Positions 1 through 8,815 of a DNA stretch of 22,641 nt are shown one piece after another (positions within the stretch are counted from its first letter, which is position 1; every line of letters begins with the position of its first letter). A program made the translations under genes and the position numbers. The notes under the pieces are model-generated. The model worked only from the letters and a program-made list of their open reading frames with translations, had not been told where the DNA came from and ran no database searches. This DNA is from Porphyromonadaceae bacterium UBA7180 (lineage in GTDB: Bacteria > Bacteroidota > Bacteroidia > Bacteroidales > Muribaculaceae). The stretch is taken from contig DKVK01000072.1 of assembly GCA_002491165.1 (NCBI GenBank), forward strand, positions 1 to 22,641, given 5' to 3'.

Positions 1-74
1 CACACTCAAAGAAACAGTATCTGCGGAGAACACCGATGTTGGAATCTGAGTCAATGATTCCTGAAAAATAAAGC

Positions 75-100
75 GCCGAGACGAAAAAAATCGTCCCGGC
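75..100 (-). terminator. Intrinsic terminator closing the leftmost minus-strand gene run
   Basis: Two 10-nt arms (75-84 and 91-100) pair around a 6-nt A/T loop. Read on the minus strand the stem is complete, with one G-U pair, and it is followed by a T-rich run (about 61-72). It lies about 90 nt beyond the stop codon of the small secreted protein gene. On the plus strand the same hairpin has one A-C mismatch but is followed by another T-rich stretch (about 110-121), so it could serve genes converging from both sides. Confidence 0.6.
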
Positions 101-189
101 ATCTCCAAATTATTCTTTTTTGAGGGATTTACAGATTAGGCAATTTCATTATCGGGCATTCCATCCGTAGAATCCCGTAAGTGGCAGCT

Positions 190-585
190 TTATTTGCTTA
201 GGTTTACAGTATACCGCTTTCCGGCTGACGTGGTAAAGTCTCCGTCAAGGGATATTTCACCCATATACTGGCTATACGTTACGTCAAAGTATCCGGTTAC
301 CTTTCCTCCTGTTTTTTCTTTCATGTCCATCTCCAGGATAACGGCACTTCCGGAACTGTCACGGTACGTACCGGAAAGGTTTATTTTATTTTTCGGTCCT
401 TTGGAACGGTAATAGTACCAACCGGAGACGGTCTTGTTGCTTTCATTTACCGAGAGAGACATAACTACTTTGTATTTGCCTATGGTTCCGGTCATTGAGC
501 CGGTGCTCCAGGTGCGCGCAGAGGCTGACACCGTTCCTACCATAACGCAAATGAGGAGAGCGAGGATTGCGATACATTTTTTCAT
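190..585 (-). CDS. Small secreted protein of unknown function
   Basis: A 131-residue protein. Residues 1-23 form a clear Sec signal peptide (KK, then a hydrophobic core, then A-S-A), so the mature protein of about 108 residues is periplasmic or exported. No lipobox cysteine is seen. The mature part is rich in alternating polar and hydrophobic stretches, with 'VSGWYYYRSKG' and 'LSGTY' segments. That pattern suggests a small all-beta fold built of short repeated strands, as in many Bacteroidota secreted proteins; I cannot name the family. It starts 32 nt after the mutS stop codon with no separate TAnnTTTG promoter visible, so it may be expressed by read-through from mutS. A hairpin terminator lies downstream. 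Function unknown. Confidence 0.75.
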   Translation of the reverse strand: MKKCIAILALLICVMVGTVSASARTWSTGSMTGTIGKYKVVMSLSVNESNKTVSGWYYYRSKGPKNKINLSGTYRDSSGSAVILEMDMKEKTGGKVTGYFDVTYSQYMGEISLDGDFTTSAGKRYTVNLSK

Positions 586-617
586 TTGATATACTTTTAT
601 TTGATTTAGTTACTTGT

Positions 618-3290
618 TTATTTGCCGGTGAGGAGGCTTTTGAGGTTGTGCAGGGAGGTGAGGGCCTGGAGCGGTGTCAGGTTGTCGATGTCGAGGTTCA
701 GGATTTCCTTGCGCACTTGCGAGAGGGTAGGATCGTCGAGCTGAAAGATGCTCAGCTGCATACCCTCTTTCTGTTTGCCTATCTCCTTGATGTTGGCTTT
801 CATCGGCTCGGGAGCGCCTTTTTTCCGCGACTTCTTATCATCTGCATTAGTGTCGGTGGCGCCCGGCGACGCGTCGGCGTGCGAGGATTCGAGGCCGTGG
901 AGCACGCTGTCGGCGCGTTTCACTATCGAGGGGGGCATACCGGCCAGGCGCGCCACGTGGATACCGAAACTGTGTTCCGAACCTCCTTGCCGCAGCTTGC
1001 GCAGGAACACCACCTTGCCGTCGATTTCCTGCACCGCCACGTGGTAGTTGCGCACGCGCGGCAGCGAGTGTTCCATCTCGTTGAGTTCATGGTAATGCGT
1101 GGCGAAGAGCGTGCGCGGACGGCAGCGGCCGTTGTCGTGGATGTATTCCACTATGGCCCAGGCTATCGAGATGCCGTCGTAGGTGGAGGTGCCGCGCCCC
1201 AGTTCGTCGAAGAGTATCAGAGAGCGCCCGCTCATGTTGTTGAGGATGGAGGCGGCCTCGTTCATCTCCACCATAAAGGTGGATTCGCCCGACGATATGT
1301 TGTCGCTGGCACCCACACGGGTGAAAATCTTGTCTACCAGGCCGATGCGGGCTTTCTGCGCGGGGACATAGCAGCCGGTCTGCGCCATGAGGGTGATAAG
1401 GGCCGTCTGGCGCAGGAGCGCCGATTTACCCGACATGTTGGGGCCGGTAATCATCATCACCTGCGTGTCGTCGCAGTCGAGCGTCAGCGAGTTGGCGATG
1501 TACGGTTCGCCGGGCGGTAGGCGCCGTTCTATTACCGGATGTCGCCCTTCGGTGATTTCCAACACGGTGGAGTCGTCGATGACGGGGCGCGTGTAGTTAT
1601 ATTCAGAGGCGACGACAGAGTGAGAAAGTACGACGTCGGTCTGCGCCATGAGCAGGGCGTTGAGCTTCATGGCAGGGATATAGCGCGAGGTGTGCTCCAC
1701 CAGGGCGTCGAAGATGCGGCGCTCTATGGCGTCGATTTTCTGCTCCGCGCCGGTGATTTTCTCCTCGTATTCCTTCAGTTCCTCGGTGATATAGCGCTCG
1801 GCGGCGGTAAGCGTCTGCTTGCGTATCCACTCTGCGGGCACCTTGTCCTTGTGGGTGTTGCGCACCTCTATATAGTATCCGAAGACGTTGTTGAAGGAGA
1901 TTTTGAGCGAGGGTATTCCGGTGCGTTCTATCTCGCGCTGCTGTATGGCGGCGAGGGCTTCCTTGCCGTGGGTCACGAGGTTGCGGAGCTCGTCGAGTTC
2001 GGGGTCCACTCCGGCGGCGATGGCCGGGCCTTTGCCGAGTTGCGACGGCGCGTCGGGGGAGACAGTGCGTGTGATGGTGTCCACGAGGTGGTCGAGCGGG
2101 TCGATGCGGGCGGCCATGTCGCGGATTACCTCTGCAGGAGCGCCTGTCAACAGCTTTTTCAGGCGCGCTCCGGCGGCGAGGCCGTTACGCAGCGAGAGCA
2201 TGTCGCGGGGCTGCGTGCGCAACGTGGCCACACGCGAGACAAAGCGCTCGAAGTCGCCCACGGTACAGATGACGTCGCGCGCGGCGTCCCCCTGCTCCGG
2301 GTTGTTGAGGAAATACTCCACGGCGTCAAGCCGCTTGTTGATGGCCTCGATGTCGAGCAACGGGAAGAGGAGGTGGCGATGCAAGAGGCGCGCTCCCATC
2401 GGCGTTACGGTATGGTCGAGCACCTTGTATAGCGACATTCCCTCGGGGCTCATCGGTTCCACGATTTCCAGGTTGCGCGTGGTGAAGCGGTCCAGGCGCA
2501 CGTATTTGTCCTCCTCGATACGGGCCAGCGCGGTGATATGCCCTATCTGCGTGTGGCACGTCTGGTCCAGATAATAGAGGATGCTTCCGGCGGCGATGAC
2601 AGCCTCCGTAAGTCCCTGAACGCCGAATCCCTTCAGCGACGCGGTGGAGAAATGGCGCAGCAGCCGCTCCTCGGCCGCCTGCGTGGTGTAGACCCAGTCG
2701 TCGAGTTCGAACGAGGAGCAGCGGTAGGTGAAGTCGGCCTCGTATTGCAGGCGCGAGCCGTGGAGGCGTAGCAGTTCCGACGGACGGATATTATTCAACA
2801 GTTTGTCCACATATTCGGCCGTTCCCTGGGCGCAGAGGTATTCGCCGGTGGTGATGTCGAGGAAAGCCACGCCGACGGCGTTCTTGCCGCGGTGGATGGC
2901 GGCCAGGAAGTTGTTGTCGCGCTGTTCGAGCTGCGAGCTGGAGATATTGACGCCGGGGGTGACGAGCTCTATGATGCCGCGCTTCACGAGCTTCTTGGTG
3001 GTCTTAGGGTCTTCGAGCTGTTCGCAGATGGCCACGCGCTTCCCTTCGCGCACCAGGCGCGGCAGGTATGTGTCCAGGGCGTGGTGCGGGAACCCGGCCA
3101 GCTCCACATATTGCGCCGAGCCGTTGGCGCGGCGCGTCAACGTGATGCCCAGGATGGCGGACGCCTCCTTGGCGTCGTCGGAAAATGTCTCGTAAAAGTC
3201 GCCTACGCGGAAAAGAAGTATCGCGTCGGGATGCTTCTTTTTCATCTCGTAGTACTGCTTCATAAGCGGGGTTTCGACCGGTTTTGCCAT
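618..3290 (-). CDS. mutS: DNA mismatch repair ATPase MutS
   Basis: An 890-residue MutS, slightly longer than the E. coli protein (853). It recognises mismatches and small loops in newly replicated DNA and, with MutL, starts strand-directed repair. The mismatch-reading Phe-x-Glu motif is present (F32-Y33-E34 in 'GDFYETF'). The core and clamp domains follow, then the ABC-type ATPase: Walker A GPNMSGKS at 616-623, the signature region with 'SSGEST' near 667-672, and Walker B 'LILFDELGRGTS' near 691-702. After the ATPase comes a low-complexity, charged linker (about 803-835), then a C-terminal helical segment expected to mediate dimer and tetramer contacts. The chosen ATG starts 'MAKPVETPLMKQYYEMK', the normal MutS N-terminus. 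It begins 16 nt after mgtE and is probably cotranscribed with it. All key residues are intact. Confidence 0.97.
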   Translation of the reverse strand: MAKPVETPLMKQYYEMKKKHPDAILLFRVGDFYETFSDDAKEASAILGITLTRRANGSAQYVELAGFPHHALDTYLPRLVREGKRVAICEQLEDPKTTKKLVKRGIIELVTPGVNISSSQLEQRDNNFLAAIHRGKNAVGVAFLDITTGEYLCAQGTAEYVDKLLNNIRPSELLRLHGSRLQYEADFTYRCSSFELDDWVYTTQAAEERLLRHFSTASLKGFGVQGLTEAVIAAGSILYYLDQTCHTQIGHITALARIEEDKYVRLDRFTTRNLEIVEPMSPEGMSLYKVLDHTVTPMGARLLHRHLLFPLLDIEAINKRLDAVEYFLNNPEQGDAARDVICTVGDFERFVSRVATLRTQPRDMLSLRNGLAAGARLKKLLTGAPAEVIRDMAARIDPLDHLVDTITRTVSPDAPSQLGKGPAIAAGVDPELDELRNLVTHGKEALAAIQQREIERTGIPSLKISFNNVFGYYIEVRNTHKDKVPAEWIRKQTLTAAERYITEELKEYEEKITGAEQKIDAIERRIFDALVEHTSRYIPAMKLNALLMAQTDVVLSHSVVASEYNYTRPVIDDSTVLEITEGRHPVIERRLPPGEPYIANSLTLDCDDTQVMMITGPNMSGKSALLRQTALITLMAQTGCYVPAQKARIGLVDKIFTRVGASDNISSGESTFMVEMNEAASILNNMSGRSLILFDELGRGTSTYDGISIAWAIVEYIHDNGRCRPRTLFATHYHELNEMEHSLPRVRNYHVAVQEIDGKVVFLRKLRQGGSEHSFGIHVARLAGMPPSIVKRADSVLHGLESSHADASPGATDTNADDKKSRKKGAPEPMKANIKEIGKQKEGMQLSIFQLDDPTLSQVRKEILNLDIDNLTPLQALTSLHNLKSLLTGK

Positions 3291-3306
3291 TGCTTGCGTA
3301 AGTTGC

Positions 3307-4671
3307 TTAGGATGTGAAGACGGATAGCATCCATTTCGACATGGAGACGTAGATGAGCAGACCCACCACGTCGTTGGTAATCTGAATGAAGGGGCCTGTG
3401 GCCAGCGCAGGGTTTATTTTCAGTTTTTCGAGGGTGAGGGGGACGAAGGTGCCGAAGACCGTCGCGAATATCACCACGCAGAACAGCGAACATCCCACCG
3501 CGAAACAGATGGCATAGTTGTTATGCTGCGTAAGTAAGACGTAGAGGAACACAAGGCCGGAGATGACCACGGCGTTGATGAGTGCCACAAGCACTTCCCG
3601 CCCTATCTGCCTCCAGGCCTCGTTTATTTCGAGGCGTCCGTTGGCGAGGCCCTGCACCACGATGGCCGATGCCTGTACGCCTACGTTACCGCCGGTGCCA
3701 CCGATTAGCGGAATGAAGATGGCCAATGCGGCCACGGCGGCAATCTGCGCCTCGAAACCACCCAGGATGATGGAGTTGACGATGCCGCCGATGATGCCTA
3801 TCAGCAGCCACGGCAGACGCGCCTTGGTCTGGGTCAGTATGGAGTCGTCGGCATCGATGTCCGACGAGATACCGGAGGCCAGCTGGTAGTCGCGTTCCGA
3901 CTGTTCGCGCACCTCGTCCATCACGTCGTCGACCGTTATCTGCCCCACCAGGCGCCCTATTCCGTCCACGACAGGCATCGCCACGAGGTCGTATTTCTCG
4001 AAGTCGATGGCCACCTCTTCGATGGGCGTTTCGGTGCGCACCGACACCGGGTCGGTCTCCATGACGTGCTTTATCTTGGAGACGGAGGGGTGGGTGATTA
4101 ATTTCTTGAGCGGGAGGATTCCCTTGAGGCGCTTGTCGTCGTCCACGACGTAGACGTAATAGATGTCGTCGAGGTCTTCGGCCTGGTGGCGTATTTCCTT
4201 TAGGCTTTCGGGCATGGAGAGGTTCTCGTTGACCATGATCATCTCAGTGCCCATGAGTCCGCCGGCGGTGTCCTCGTCATACTGGAGGAGGTCTACGATG
4301 TCGCCTGCCTGCTCAACGTCTTCGATTTTTTGGATAACCTCGTCGCGGTCCTCCTCGTCGAGTTCCTGGATAAGGTCTACGGCGTCGTCGGTGTCGAGCA
4401 GGTCTATGAAGTGTCCGATGCGGTCGGAGTCCATACCTTCAAGGAGCTTTTTCCGGTCCTCCTCGTCGAGTTCCATGAGCACGTCGGCCTGCACGTCTTT
4501 GTCGTCGATGAGGTTGAAGACCCATTCGGCGTCATGGAGGTCGAGGTCCTGGAAAAGCTCGGCGATGTCGGCGGGATGCAGGTCCTTGATGAGGTCGCGC
4601 ACGCGGTCGGTATTCTGCTCCTCGATGAGCTGTTCGAGGCTTTCAATCTGAGCCGTAGTCAAATCCTTCAT
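3307..4671 (-). CDS. mgtE: Magnesium transporter MgtE
   Basis: A 454-residue MgtE-family magnesium channel of the inner membrane. Residues about 1-130 form the acidic, helical Mg-sensing N domain, full of D/E pairs ('ELDEEDRD'). A CBS pair follows (about 135-255), then a five-helix pore domain (about 287-450). The family signature 'PLIGGTGGNVGVQ' is at 321-333, and the last helix region 'NPALATGPFIQITNDVVG' (420-437) carries the conserved acidic residue of the ion path. In characterised homologues the cytoplasmic domains close the pore when intracellular magnesium is high. Spacing is 16 nt to mutS downstream and 16 nt from the nucleoside kinase upstream, consistent with one operon. No magnesium riboswitch is visible, and there is no room for one in the short gap. 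Confidence 0.96.
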   Translation of the reverse strand: MKDLTTAQIESLEQLIEEQNTDRVRDLIKDLHPADIAELFQDLDLHDAEWVFNLIDDKDVQADVLMELDEEDRKKLLEGMDSDRIGHFIDLLDTDDAVDLIQELDEEDRDEVIQKIEDVEQAGDIVDLLQYDEDTAGGLMGTEMIMVNENLSMPESLKEIRHQAEDLDDIYYVYVVDDDKRLKGILPLKKLITHPSVSKIKHVMETDPVSVRTETPIEEVAIDFEKYDLVAMPVVDGIGRLVGQITVDDVMDEVREQSERDYQLASGISSDIDADDSILTQTKARLPWLLIGIIGGIVNSIILGGFEAQIAAVAALAIFIPLIGGTGGNVGVQASAIVVQGLANGRLEINEAWRQIGREVLVALINAVVISGLVFLYVLLTQHNNYAICFAVGCSLFCVVIFATVFGTFVPLTLEKLKINPALATGPFIQITNDVVGLLIYVSMSKWMLSVFTS

Positions 4672-4687
4672 TGTCAGTGTATATTAA

Positions 4688-6376
4688 TCAATAGTGGAAC
4701 GAGGAGCCGCCGAGGAACTCCCGCAGCAGCGACGTGGAGGGAATCTGCTCGGCGGGGATGGGGTCGAAGTAGCCGAGGAACTTCAGCAGGCGGTATGCCT
4801 CGGCATACTGGGGCACGTCGTGCGGCACCTCCTTGAGGAGCGGCTCGGCATACTCCTTCATCACCCCGAGTTCGAAGATGAGCGAAGAGTTGAAGGTGGC
4901 GTCGGCGTTTTCTTGAAAGGGGAAAATCCACTTTTCCTCGCCGCGGCGCACGCTCGGCCAGCGGCGTATGGTCTCCAACGCCGAGGTGTGGCGGTAACGG
5001 TGGTCGCGCACTATGCGGCGCAGCAGACGGTTGTCGGTAGTGGAAATCCAGTTGTGGTCGTCTATATGGAGCGTGGTCAGCGCCGAGACGTATATCTTGA
5101 AGAGTTTTGTGGTGTCGAGTTGCTGCGTGAGCTCGGGGTTCAGGCCGTGGATTCCCTCCATGATGAGGATGTCGTCGGGTCCGAGGCGCAGTGGACGGTC
5201 TTTCTCGATGCGCGTTCCCAGCTCGAAACTGTAGGTGGGGAGGTTTATGGTCTCGCCGCGTAGCAGCGCCGCGAGGTCGGAGTTAAGGCGCTCCAGGTCG
5301 AGGGCGTAAAGGCTCTCGTAGTCGTAATCGCCCGAGGCGTCGCGCGGCGTGTGCGCACGGTCCACGAAATAGTCGTCAAGCGAAATCATCTTGGGCGTCA
5401 GCAGGTTGGTCATCAGCTGGATGCCGAGGCGTTTGCAGAACGTGGTCTTGCCCGACGACGACGGACCGGCTATCATGACGATGCGCGTCCCCTTCTCGTG
5501 GTGCAGGCGCGTTATGTCGTTACTGATGCTGCTGATGTAGTTGTTGTGCATGGCCTCGGCCACGTTGATGAGCTGTGCGGTGCTCTTCTGGCTGACGGCG
5601 TCGTTGAGGTCGGCGACATTCGAGATGCGGATGACGCGGTTGAACTGCTCGTAGCGCTTGAAGACCTGGAACATCTTCTCTTGCGTGACGGGCTGTCGCG
5701 GTACGTCGGGGTTGGCCGGGTCCATGCCCATGAGCAGGAAGCCGGACTTGTACTTCACCAGGTCGAAGGTGCCGATGAGGCCGGTGTGGGGTGCGAGAGC
5801 GCCGTAGAAACTGTCGCAGAGGTCGTCGAGGCGGTAGAAGGTGGTGTAGAGGTTATGCTGCGTGGTGAGCAGGTGCACCTTGTCGTCGAGTCCCTGGCGG
5901 CGGAAGCGGTCTATGACGTCGCGGGTCAACCGTTCGCGGCGCAGGAAAGGGAGTTTGCGCTCGTGCAGCTCGCGCATTTTGGCCAGGATTCGGCCCAGGA
6001 TTTCGTCTGTAATCTCTATTTCAGTGCCGTTGTCGCGGCGCAGCAAACGACAGTAATATCCGGCGCAGACGCTGTGCTCTATCAAGAGGCGGGCGTGCGG
6101 CATCTCGGCGTCCACGGCACGGTAAAGCATCATGCAGAGCGAGCGGACATAGACGCGCTGCCCCGTTGCGCTCGTCACCTTCATGAACTCCACCTGCTTG
6201 GGAGAGAAGAGGGGGAAAGAGAGGTTCTCGGTCTTGTTGTTGACGCGCGCCACGATAGGCTCGAAGCCGAGTTCTTCGCGTAGCCATTCATAGAGTTCCC
6301 AAAGGCTCATGCCGCCGGTGATGTCCACATACCGGTGCAGATTCTCGCAATATATCTTAAGGTTATCCTTTATCAT
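4688..6376 (-). CDS. P-loop nucleoside (uridine kinase-like) kinase with ThrRS-like N-terminus
   Basis: A 562-residue protein of the large uridine kinase-related family found in Bacteroidota and Thermotoga. The N-terminal part (about 1-150) resembles the TGS and second additional domain of threonyl-tRNA synthetase; the segment around 90-112 ('ARLLIEHSVCAGYYCRLL') matches the ThrRS editing-domain style. The C-terminal half is a phosphoribulokinase/uridine kinase domain with Walker A 'IAGPSSSGKTT' at 302-312, 'ISLDDYFVDR' at 331-340 and 'ILIMEGIHGLNP' as Walker B/lid region. It probably phosphorylates a nucleoside or similar small hydroxyl substrate with ATP; the exact substrate cannot be read from sequence. 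It is twice the size of ordinary Udk (about 210 residues). Gaps of 15-16 nt on both sides suggest cotranscription with mgtE and mutS. Confidence 0.85.
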   Translation of the reverse strand: MIKDNLKIYCENLHRYVDITGGMSLWELYEWLREELGFEPIVARVNNKTENLSFPLFSPKQVEFMKVTSATGQRVYVRSLCMMLYRAVDAEMPHARLLIEHSVCAGYYCRLLRRDNGTEIEITDEILGRILAKMRELHERKLPFLRRERLTRDVIDRFRRQGLDDKVHLLTTQHNLYTTFYRLDDLCDSFYGALAPHTGLIGTFDLVKYKSGFLLMGMDPANPDVPRQPVTQEKMFQVFKRYEQFNRVIRISNVADLNDAVSQKSTAQLINVAEAMHNNYISSISNDITRLHHEKGTRIVMIAGPSSSGKTTFCKRLGIQLMTNLLTPKMISLDDYFVDRAHTPRDASGDYDYESLYALDLERLNSDLAALLRGETINLPTYSFELGTRIEKDRPLRLGPDDILIMEGIHGLNPELTQQLDTTKLFKIYVSALTTLHIDDHNWISTTDNRLLRRIVRDHRYRHTSALETIRRWPSVRRGEEKWIFPFQENADATFNSSLIFELGVMKEYAEPLLKEVPHDVPQYAEAYRLLKFLGYFDPIPAEQIPSTSLLREFLGGSSFHY

Positions 6377-6391
6377 AGTTCTGTTACTCCG

Positions 6392-7630
6392 CTAATCGTC
6401 ATCATCGACTTCAAAAATTTTTATTTTATCTCCTGTGAGAACCACTTTTTTTCCGTTAGTATAAGTGATTGTTATTCTCTTGATTTTGCAATATGATTCA
6501 TCACCTCTAGTGAATATTAAAGAGTTATCCCATTCCCAACCACCTCCGTCTAACGGCTCAATAGGTCCGGTACCTCTGAATGTTCCTTTGCATCTCAAAT
6601 CATCTACCGCATTGTAAAAGTTTACATCAACAGCCAAATATTTGATAGTCTTATTATAGGAAGTATTATAGTAATTTAAATTAAACGAAATAATGCCATA
6701 ATCATCACTCCAGCCATAATCACTTATGAACCCATTAGGAAATTTCCGGTTAAACCAGGCCTCTACATTTTTCACTATTTTCTCACCATTAGTGTATTTA
6801 GCATCCTCAGACAGGTCATCTAATCGATTGACAAGAGAATCAGCAAATACTTCATAGTGATAAGCAAATGTAGGGTCTTTAAGACAATCTTCCAATGATA
6901 AAACAAAACCGAAATCTACACCTTTGTAGCCATTATATAATTCCGGATACTTCTTAATAGCTACTTTCCCATCCGTTATAGATGCAATCAATATAGAGTC
7001 GCCTTCAATTTTAGCTTCACTGTAGATATCTCGTATTCCTCTCCAGCCCATTGATTTTCCAGGGTTAGGAACAATATAAGGTGAATGTGTATGCCTATAT
7101 TCCGCAAATTCCTGTTCTCTTTTGCGTTGCTCTTCAACGCAAGCGATGGAGTCGGCTATCGCCTTCTCGCGGGCTTTGCGAATCATTTCAAGATGTAACT
7201 CTGCCCTCGTGGTTGAATCGGCTATCTCCTTGTTACGCTGTATGTTACAGTAGTTAATCTCTTTGTCGAGTTGATTTGAATAGCGGGTGATGACTTCCCA
7301 AACCTCATCGTTTTTGAGTTGACGGATGCTCTTGTCCTTCTTCAAATCATTGAAATGCTTCTTATCAAGGGCAAGTTCATATATACCCTCCTCGGTAACT
7401 ACATAGAGAAATTTGTGTTTCTTGTCGAGGCATATCACTTCCACAATGTCTTCCTCATGTGGCATTTCGCCGGTAATGGCCACATTTTTATGGTAAATTC
7501 CTTGCGCATCCTTTTTATAGAGCACGAGGGCGCGGCCTTCCTGTCCCGGCTTTAGGTACTGCGCGAGCGCAGGTATCACGCACACTGCAAGCAACGCGAT
7601 GAAAAACAGTATCTTCCTCTTACGCAACAT
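6392..7630 (-). CDS. Secreted protein of unknown function with central charged helix
   Basis: A 412-residue protein with a signal peptide (about 1-23, ending 'IPALA-QY'), so it is probably periplasmic or surface-exposed. Residues about 25-105 look like a beta-rich domain ('EGIYELALDKKHF'). Residues about 115-175 are strongly charged and Ala/Arg/Glu-rich, suggesting a helical or coiled-coil linker. About 185-412 form a second domain rich in aromatic and Asn residues, ending in an acidic 'EVDDDD' tail. I recognise no family and no catalytic motif. The coding sequence is visibly AT-richer than its neighbours, most of all in the 3' two thirds (about 6400-7130). It sits in frame with the run (29 nt after the GNAT gene, 15 nt before the kinase gene), so it is likely transcribed with them. 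Confidence 0.75.
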   Translation of the reverse strand: MLRKRKILFFIALLAVCVIPALAQYLKPGQEGRALVLYKKDAQGIYHKNVAITGEMPHEEDIVEVICLDKKHKFLYVVTEEGIYELALDKKHFNDLKKDKSIRQLKNDEVWEVITRYSNQLDKEINYCNIQRNKEIADSTTRAELHLEMIRKAREKAIADSIACVEEQRKREQEFAEYRHTHSPYIVPNPGKSMGWRGIRDIYSEAKIEGDSILIASITDGKVAIKKYPELYNGYKGVDFGFVLSLEDCLKDPTFAYHYEVFADSLVNRLDDLSEDAKYTNGEKIVKNVEAWFNRKFPNGFISDYGWSDDYGIISFNLNYYNTSYNKTIKYLAVDVNFYNAVDDLRCKGTFRGTGPIEPLDGGGWEWDNSLIFTRGDESYCKIKRITITYTNGKKVVLTGDKIKIFEVDDDD

Positions 7631-7659
7631 AGTTCTCTAACGAAAAAACGGGTTATGTG

Positions 7660-8787
7660 TCAGATGTTCTTTACGTATGAGCGGCGGCGGCGGTGCTGGC
7701 GGTGCGTGAAGTAGTCCCACTGGCTCTGCACCTTGGCATTGGTCTCCATCTCGGGGTTCGATTCCGCCCATTTGAAGCCACGCTTTATATAATATGGTAT
7801 AAGATCCTGGAAGAGCAGAGCGTTGACACCCTTGCTCTGGTATTCGGGCTTCACGGCCACGAGCAGCAGGTCCACACGGTCGTTCTTCCCTTTGAGTCCT
7901 TTTAGCAACGGTATCCACCCGAAGGGGAAGAGCTTGCCTTTGGCTTTCTGCAATGCGCGACTCATCGACGGCATCGATATGCCCACGCCCACGAGCTTCT
8001 CCTCCTCATCGACGATGATGGTCACCAGGTCGAGGTCCAACAGGTCGAGATACTGGTTTATGTAGTACTCAATCTGGCGGTCGGTGAGCGGCGAGTATTC
8101 ATAAAGCTGGTCGTAAGCTTCGTTCACCAGCTCGAAGAGGGCGCGGCCGTATTCCTCTTTGATTTTCTTGCGCGAAGTGTATTTCTTGACTTTCAGGCCG
8201 GTGCGTTTCTTCACGATGTCGGCCACGCGGTTCATCTTCTCGGGGATGCCGTCGGGAACGTCCATCACGAACTCCTTCCAGTCCGAATCCTTGGCGTAGC
8301 CGAGGCGCTCGATGTGCTCCGGATAATAGGGATAATTGTAGATGGTGGCCATGGTGGAGAGCTCGTCGAAACCCTCGATGAGCATACCTTCGTGGTCAAG
8401 GTCGGTAAACCCGAGCGGGCCGATTACGCGCGTCATCCCGCGCTCCTTGCCCCACTGTTCCACTGCTTTCATCAGCGCCGCGCTCACCTCGGGATTGTCC
8501 TCGAAGTCAAGGAAACCAAACCTCACCGATTTCTCGCCGGAGCGCTCGTTCACGGCGTTGTTGATGATGGCGGCCACACGCCCCACGGGACGTCCGCCCT
8601 CGTATGCCATGAAGCATTGCGCCTCGCAGAAGTCGAAAGCGGGGTTTTTCTTAGGGTCGAGCGTCTTTACGTCGTCGCTGACGAGCGGCGGCACGTAGCA
8701 ATCGTTGCCGCGGTAGAGGTCTATCTGGAACTGTGTGAACTTACGCAGGTTCTTTTTCGTGGGGCTGATTTTCTTTACTTCAATCAT
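7660..8787 (-). CDS. GNAT-fold N-acetyltransferase-like protein
   Basis: A 375-residue cytoplasmic protein. The C-terminal third holds a GNAT-like core: a beta strand 'LVTIIVDEEEKLVGVGISM' (about 254-272), then 'VDLLLVAVKPEYQSKGVNALLF' (about 311-332), whose Q-S-K-G-V-N stretch corresponds to the acetyl-CoA pyrophosphate-binding loop. The N-terminal half also looks GNAT-derived ('GRPVGRVAAIIN', about 66-77), so this may be a tandem-GNAT protein. The tail is very basic (THRQHRRRRSYVKNI). Similar proteins are widespread in Bacteroidota, but I know of no proven substrate; small-molecule or peptide acylation is the family-level guess. It lies 28 nt after the pseudokinase gene on the same strand. 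Confidence 0.75.
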   Translation of the reverse strand: MIEVKKISPTKKNLRKFTQFQIDLYRGNDCYVPPLVSDDVKTLDPKKNPAFDFCEAQCFMAYEGGRPVGRVAAIINNAVNERSGEKSVRFGFLDFEDNPEVSAALMKAVEQWGKERGMTRVIGPLGFTDLDHEGMLIEGFDELSTMATIYNYPYYPEHIERLGYAKDSDWKEFVMDVPDGIPEKMNRVADIVKKRTGLKVKKYTSRKKIKEEYGRALFELVNEAYDQLYEYSPLTDRQIEYYINQYLDLLDLDLVTIIVDEEEKLVGVGISMPSMSRALQKAKGKLFPFGWIPLLKGLKGKNDRVDLLLVAVKPEYQSKGVNALLFQDLIPYYIKRGFKWAESNPEMETNAKVQSQWDYFTHRQHRRRRSYVKNI

Positions 8788-8815
8788 GGTGATGGCGGGG
8801 ATGAGAGGGGAATGG

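Noticed and set aside
1..71. Possible 3' end of a plus-strand gene entering from the left
   Set aside because: All three plus frames stop within 1-71 and none can be preferred; the hairpin at 75-100 could terminate such a gene, but 71 bases are too few to support a call.
4320..4670. Repetitive acidic codons (D/E-rich) in mgtE that look like a tandem repeat
   Set aside because: They encode the normal acidic helical N domain of MgtE; similarity between units comes from codon bias rather than a true DNA repeat.
4690..4700. Mg-sensing leader or riboswitch before mgtE
   Set aside because: The gap between the upstream stop and the mgtE ATG is only 16 nt, too short for an M-box-like element.
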